This document shows positions 61,201 through 64,000 of a stretch of 64,000 bases of DNA, one piece after another. This DNA is from an uncultured Chloroflexales bacterium. GTDB taxonomy: Bacteria > Chloroflexota > Chloroflexia > Chloroflexales > Chloroflexaceae. How positions within the stretch are numbered: the first letter of the stretch is position 1; every line of letters begins with the position of its first letter. Position numbers and translations under genes: made by a program. The notes below the pieces were generated by a model. That model ran no database searches. It was not told the DNA's origin and was given only the letters and a program-made list of their open reading frames with translations. The stretch covers positions 186,001-250,000 of the forward strand of contig CAKZSI010000008.1 of NCBI GenBank assembly GCA_937918935.1, in the 5' to 3' direction.

Positions 61201-63030
61201 GGTCCCGGACTGCGCAGGGCCGGGCGCCTCGGTCAGGCGCAGAAGTTGTGGGCTGACCAGCACTCCGGCGTCATCGTTGTCGCGAATGGCGACCATAACC
61301 GGCGGGACGGCCAGGCGGGCGTAGAACGGATCATTGCTGACGACCCGATGCGTCACCCGGCCCGGGTGGGTCTCCTGCTCGTTGTCACCCTCATCAACAT
61401 CATCATCAACCGCCGTCAGACGCACCTCCTGCGGAACACGCCAGTTGGCCGGCGTAAACACGAGCCTGTCAGGAGTGACCGCCACCTGGGTGTCGGGCGT
61501 CAGTTCGACGGTCACCGGGGCGGTCGGTTCGCTTTCCAGGACCACGGTATACGCGGTCGAGGCGCCTTCGGCCAGGGTAAAGGACGTCTGGCTGAGGGTT
61601 ACGCCGGCAGTGTCATCATCCACAATCGTAAACAGATACACGGAGGGACTACCCAGGCCGGCATTGCTGGGCGTGCCGAGGGTAACGACGAGGTACTCAT
61701 CATCCTCGTCAATCTGGTCATCAACAAGAGTGAAGCGCAGGCGGGCGCCGGTTGCGCCAGCGGGGATGATCAGCGCGCCAGCGCGCAGGGAATGATCGGC
61801 CGGACCGGCGGTACCGCTCACGGCATAGGGAACCACGACATCAATGGCAGCGGGCCGGTCCAGTTCAACCGTTATGGCTGCCGAACCGGCATTTTCGGGC
61901 AGGATGCGCCGTTCACCGGCGAAGCGCGCCGTAGGAGGCGCATCATTATCGGTAATCGTCAGTATCGCCACGCTCGATCCAACAATCTCGGCATTGGCAG
62001 GGTTGGAGAGGCGGATCTCAACGGTTTCATTGGGTTCACTCAGTTCATCGCTCAGGATCTCGATGGTAAGCGAGCGCGCAATCGTACCGGGAGCAAAGGT
62101 GAGCGTACCGCTCGCGGGGCGGTAGTCAACACCGGGGGTGGCGGTGCCACCGCCGGTCGCATAGGCGACGGTAACGGTAGTCGAGGCGAGCCGGTTGAGG
62201 CGCACTTCCACCGTGGCCCGGCCCTGAGCCTCACTGACGACCAGCGCCGTGGTGGCAAAGCTCACTTCGAGCGGGGGATCGGGCGTACTGGTGGGCGTGG
62301 GCGCACTGGTTGGCAGTGGCATCGCGGGCGTCTGGGTCACCGGAGGCGTCGCCGGGGGCGTCGTTGGCGACGGCGGCGGAGTCTGCACCGGCGCCGAAGG
62401 GCTGGGCAACGGTGTGGCCGTGGGAGGTGGCGGCGTAGCCGTGGGAGGTGGCGGCGCCGCCGGCGGTTCATTCGGATTGGTGATGGGGGTCGGCGACGCT
62501 TGCTCCTGCGGTGTAGGCGTGGGTATCACCTGGCGCACCGGCGCAGGAGCAGAGGTCGGGGCACGGCGTGACGAGACGACCGGCACGGGGCCAGGGACCA
62601 GCGTTGGTGAGGCGGTCGGAACAGGTGAGGGTGACGCGGTGGGCGTCGGGGTTTCCGCAGGAATGGGTGTCGTCGTCGGCTGGCCGATGACGACAATAGG
62701 CACGCTGCTCGGCGGGGGCAGATTACCCGGAGCACCGGAACTCGACTGATCAAGTTCCGCGGCGGCAATCACCTCAGGATTGATTGGCGGGAGCAGCGGA
62801 CCGAACGGCCAGAAGCCATAATCTGCCCGCATGCGAGCGGAGAGATCGCCCGCGTAGCGCGCCACTCTGGGCGAGGTAAGATCGAAGGCAATACGAGCGA
62901 TCGTCGTAACACCTGCGAGTACGGCGAGGAGCGCCAACAGGATGAGCCAGAGCAGCGGTCGTGATAGGATGCGCCGTTCAGGCAGCCTCGGCCATCGAGC
63001 GCGACGAGTTTTCAGGGCTTGTGGTGTCAT
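58267..63030 (-). CDS. Giant Calx-beta repeat surface protein
   Basis: A 1587-residue protein. One N-terminal membrane helix (LLWLILLALLAVLAGVTTIA), then a 150-residue Pro/Thr/Ser-rich stalk (about 110-250), then roughly nine Calx-beta-type units. Examples: VSFATTALVVSEAQGRATVE, AILTITDND, and three near-identical copies of a unit with LRLTEAPGPAQS, DEDGDGN and VEITDND. The C-terminal 350 residues form a distinct beta-rich domain with three Cys. Calx-beta domains bind Ca2+ and mediate adhesion, so a cell-surface adhesin role is likely but inferred. The start overlaps the kinase gene by 53 bases. An alternative internal start is possible. Confidence 0.85.
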   Translation of the reverse strand: MTPQALKTRRARWPRLPERRILSRPLLWLILLALLAVLAGVTTIARIAFDLTSPRVARYAGDLSARMRADYGFWPFGPLLPPINPEVIAAAELDQSSSGAPGNLPPPSSVPIVVIGQPTTTPIPAETPTPTASPSPVPTASPTLVPGPVPVVSSRRAPTSAPAPVRQVIPTPTPQEQASPTPITNPNEPPAAPPPPTATPPPPTATPLPSPSAPVQTPPPSPTTPPATPPVTQTPAMPLPTSAPTPTSTPDPPLEVSFATTALVVSEAQGRATVEVRLNRLASTTVTVAYATGGGTATPGVDYRPASGTLTFAPGTIARSLTIEILSDELSEPNETVEIRLSNPANAEIVGSSVAILTITDNDAPPTARFAGERRILPENAGSAAITVELDRPAAIDVVVPYAVSGTAGPADHSLRAGALIIPAGATGARLRFTLVDDQIDEDDEYLVVTLGTPSNAGLGSPSVYLFTIVDDDTAGVTLSQTSFTLAEGASTAYTVVLESEPTAPVTVELTPDTQVAVTPDRLVFTPANWRVPQEVRLTAVDDDVDEGDNEQETHPGRVTHRVVSNDPFYARLAVPPVMVAIRDNDDAGVLVSPQLLRLTEAPGPAQSGTYAVRLRSQPAEPVTVTITFNQEVTVNGVATGSVNLSFTPAAWNVAQTVQVRAVDDAVDEDGDGNRSVHTSLILHRTTSSDPFYNRDAPELRPVVRVEITDNDDVGVVVSPQLLRLTEAPGPAQSGTYAVRLRSQPTEPVTVTITFDQEVTVNGVATGSVNLNFTPAAWNVAQTVRVRAVDDAVDEDGDGNQSVHASLIRHGTTSSDPFYNRDAPELRPVVTVEITDNDTAALLLPVGPLTVTEGRTLSYQVRLASEPVLPVTVELVASGPVTVSPTTLVFDRNNRERTVTITAPDNDVDEADAMATIRHDIQTTDPVYRTLPPGTLAVRVLDDDEAGVLVSPRLLRLTEAPGPAQSVSYAVRLRSQPTAPVTVTLSFDQEVEVEVPPGQVVTSPATLTFTPAAWNVAQTVQVRAVDDAVDEDGDGNQSVHASLIRHGASSADPFYNRDAPELRPVVTVEITDNDTAGLAVSAPSEWTTSEDGDSVTFTVRLTSQPLAPVLVWVVTSDPTEAQVSDPTMPLVFDALTWNVPITVTVRGVDDALFDGPIPYSVFVSIDPASGYAPLAGATQIRLTNLDNDLVPASFVQAESVAPENAGEARLVVRLAQTATYTVTVGYETLAGTATPDEDYTPVSGTLTFAPGETEQIVVLPILDNDDAPEDRYETVNVRLLPGVGTTLGTPGVATILIEEDNLSPLEVAPFLFTSRVGGASFLEIALPCSWPAGRPLSVELWSPAVHVAPGGSVDVVDPEAADGPNTTLFELYDTGSRVTPDGTNITLAGSGLIASRSFEPDAAVEAWAPLAVIADPQPCGRYLLRAQTDGDDENYWAVRVGYDHDNSPLTRPLDLSPLGVPIRIGTLLGGVEVRPPADAPLCMTTWVYVAPGTAELYLNNFDLDEEEASSSGVRLRFYAPGQLYDPLGLTGGIEGRLSDDGVWVQERTPSPESGWWRVVVCSGGRNRYSLEAVGDGFALPLLYDAPY

Positions 63031-64000
63031 TGGCGTAGCGGAGTGTGAAGTAGAATGTACTGCCCTGGCCTGGAACGCTGGTTACCCCGATTATGCCCCC
63101 CTGGCGCTCAACCAACTGTTTGCAGATCGCCAGGCCGAGACCAATGCCACGCTCACTTGAGTTAATCCCCTCGCTCGTGCCATCGCCACGGATGAACCGT
63201 TCGAAGATCTGGTCCTGCATATCCGGGGGAATTCCACGTCCGGTATCTTCCACCTCAACGCGCACGTGATCACCATTGTCACGTGCACGAACGGTGATGC
63301 CCCCCTCGAATGTGTAGCGGCGGGCATTATCGAGCAACTGATACACAATCTGGCGCACCTGGTCGTAGTCGCCCAGCACCGGCCGCAGGTCAGCGGCGAT
63401 ATCGAGGGTCAGGGTCAGGCCCTTGGCCTTGATCTGGCTCTGCAAGGGGAAGATGGCTTCACCGATCGGGCGGGCCAGATCCATCGGTTCGAGATCGGTG
63501 TTAAGGGTGCCGGCATCAAGGTTGGCGATCACGATGACATTGTTCACCAGAGTGGTCATGTTATTGGCATGCTGGCGGATCGACTCGACGAATACGCGCT
63601 GTTCTTCCTCCATCGGTCCGGCCAGCCCACGCAGCAGCAGATCGGAGTTGCCGCGGATCACGGTCAAAGGTGTGCGCAGTTCGTGCGAAATCGTGCCGAT
63701 GAAATTGGTCTTGGCGCGATCCACTGTGACTTCGGCGGTCATATCTTGCAAGAGGCAGACATAGCCGGAGCGCATGCCATCGCTGGCGATGACCGGAGCA
63801 ACGGAAGCGCGCACGATGTAGTCGCCGAGGGTATAGAGGTCGCTGGCGCGCTGAGAGCCGAATCCGGGCACGCCCTCTATCAGGCGATTGAGCGGGATAT
63901 CGCTCAATCGCGCGGGCAAAGGCTCGTCATCAGCCAGGTTCATCAGGCGACGGGTTGCACGGTTGATCAACTTGATGTTTCCCACATCGTCAACCACGAT
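62978..64000 (-). CDS. PAS-domain sensor histidine kinase (5' end outside window)
   Basis: The frame is open to the window edge (first codon ATC, then GTG 63997), so the N terminus is missing. The visible 339 residues contain a PAS-like domain (VDDVGNIKLINRATRRLMNL to LLQDMTAEV), HisKA with phospho-acceptor His105 in TISHELRTPLTVIRGN, and HATPase with N (LLDNARRYTFEGG), G1 (VEDTGRGIP) and G2 (GIGLGLAICKQLV) boxes. Its 3' end overlaps the Calx-beta gene, suggesting an operon that could link sensing to surface protein expression. Confidence 0.93.
   Translation of the reverse strand: MVVDDVGNIKLINRATRRLMNLADDEPLPARLSDIPLNRLIEGVPGFGSQRASDLYTLGDYIVRASVAPVIASDGMRSGYVCLLQDMTAEVTVDRAKTNFIGTISHELRTPLTVIRGNSDLLLRGLAGPMEEEQRVFVESIRQHANNMTTLVNNVIVIANLDAGTLNTDLEPMDLARPIGEAIFPLQSQIKAKGLTLTLDIAADLRPVLGDYDQVRQIVYQLLDNARRYTFEGGITVRARDNGDHVRVEVEDTGRGIPPDMQDQIFERFIRGDGTSEGINSSERGIGLGLAICKQLVERQGGIIGVTSVPGQGSTFYFTLRYANDTTSPENSSRSMAEAA

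Noticed and set aside
61246-62571. Long plus-strand open frame opposite the Calx-beta gene
   Set aside because: GC-rich codon bias opens antisense frames. Its composition (Arg/Gly-rich, low complexity) and lack of a ribosome site mark it as a shadow of the minus-strand gene.

Overview
The window reads as one contiguous, GC-rich chromosomal segment of a Chloroflexota bacterium, most likely class Chloroflexia (Roseiflexus/Chloroflexus/Kouleothrix-like). This is inferred from gene content and style: large ArnT/PMT-like membrane glycosyltransferases with tails, two-component-regulator propellers, a TAXI-TRAP transporter, DegS-type kinases and abundant intergenic GC palindromes. No marker such as rRNA is present, so genus is not assigned. 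No prophage, CRISPR array, insertion sequence or plasmid function was seen.

Layout. 1-9.4 kb (+): a 14-blade propeller protein, three overlapping GT39-type membrane glycosyltransferases and a TPR protein. 9.5-10.4 kb (-): a haloacetate-dehalogenase-like hydrolase. 10.9-15.8 kb (+): TAXI-TRAP binding lipoprotein, fused TRAP permease, XdhC and a small TPR protein. 16.0-17.4 kb (-): two small genes behind a promoter carrying a LexA/SOS-type palindrome, then moaC. 17.7-25.6 kb (-): M1 peptidase, 2-hydroxyacid dehydrogenase, a lutA-lutB-uma2-lutC operon and a DJ-1/PfpI protein. 26-29.5 kb: a broken subtilase, a phytase-like esterase and a broken alpha/beta-hydrolase remnant. 29.8-39.3 kb: fumarase/aspartase-family lyase, a solute-binding protein with a coiled-coil partner, two paralogous GT-C-like membrane proteins divergent from a polyprenyl-phosphate mannosyltransferase, and a DegS-like kinase. 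39.4-44.4 kb: molybdopterin oxidoreductase, ogt, an EamA transporter with a tiny upstream ORF, an aminotransferase relic, a small membrane protein and tRNA-Leu/tRNA-Gln under a perfect sigma-70 promoter. 44.7-54 kb: FmdB-type zinc ribbon, cysE, cysS-prmA (overlapping), a membrane-anchored beta-sandwich protein and dnaE. 54.4-64 kb (-): MacB/FtsX-like permease, another GT39 protein, a 1587-residue Calx-beta surface protein and a PAS histidine kinase cut by the window end.

How genes fit together. Molybdenum-cofactor functions recur (xdhC, moaC, molybdopterin oxidoreductase). Lactate or 2-hydroxyacid oxidation is represented by lutABC beside a hydroxyacid dehydrogenase. Envelope glycosylation is represented by four GT39 proteins, two further GT-C-like proteins and a DPM-type donor synthase. 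Cysteine supply and use sit together (cysE, cysS).

The strongest leads are: (1) a two-gene operon of small unknown proteins whose near-consensus promoter has a GAAC-N4-GTTC palindrome in its spacer, suggesting LexA control; (2) several families of dispersed intergenic palindromes, one copy lying inside a predicted signal-peptide region, plus a CTAG-bounded structured repeat of about 105-111 bp present twice in opposite orientation; (3) three decaying genes, each broken next to a G/C run.
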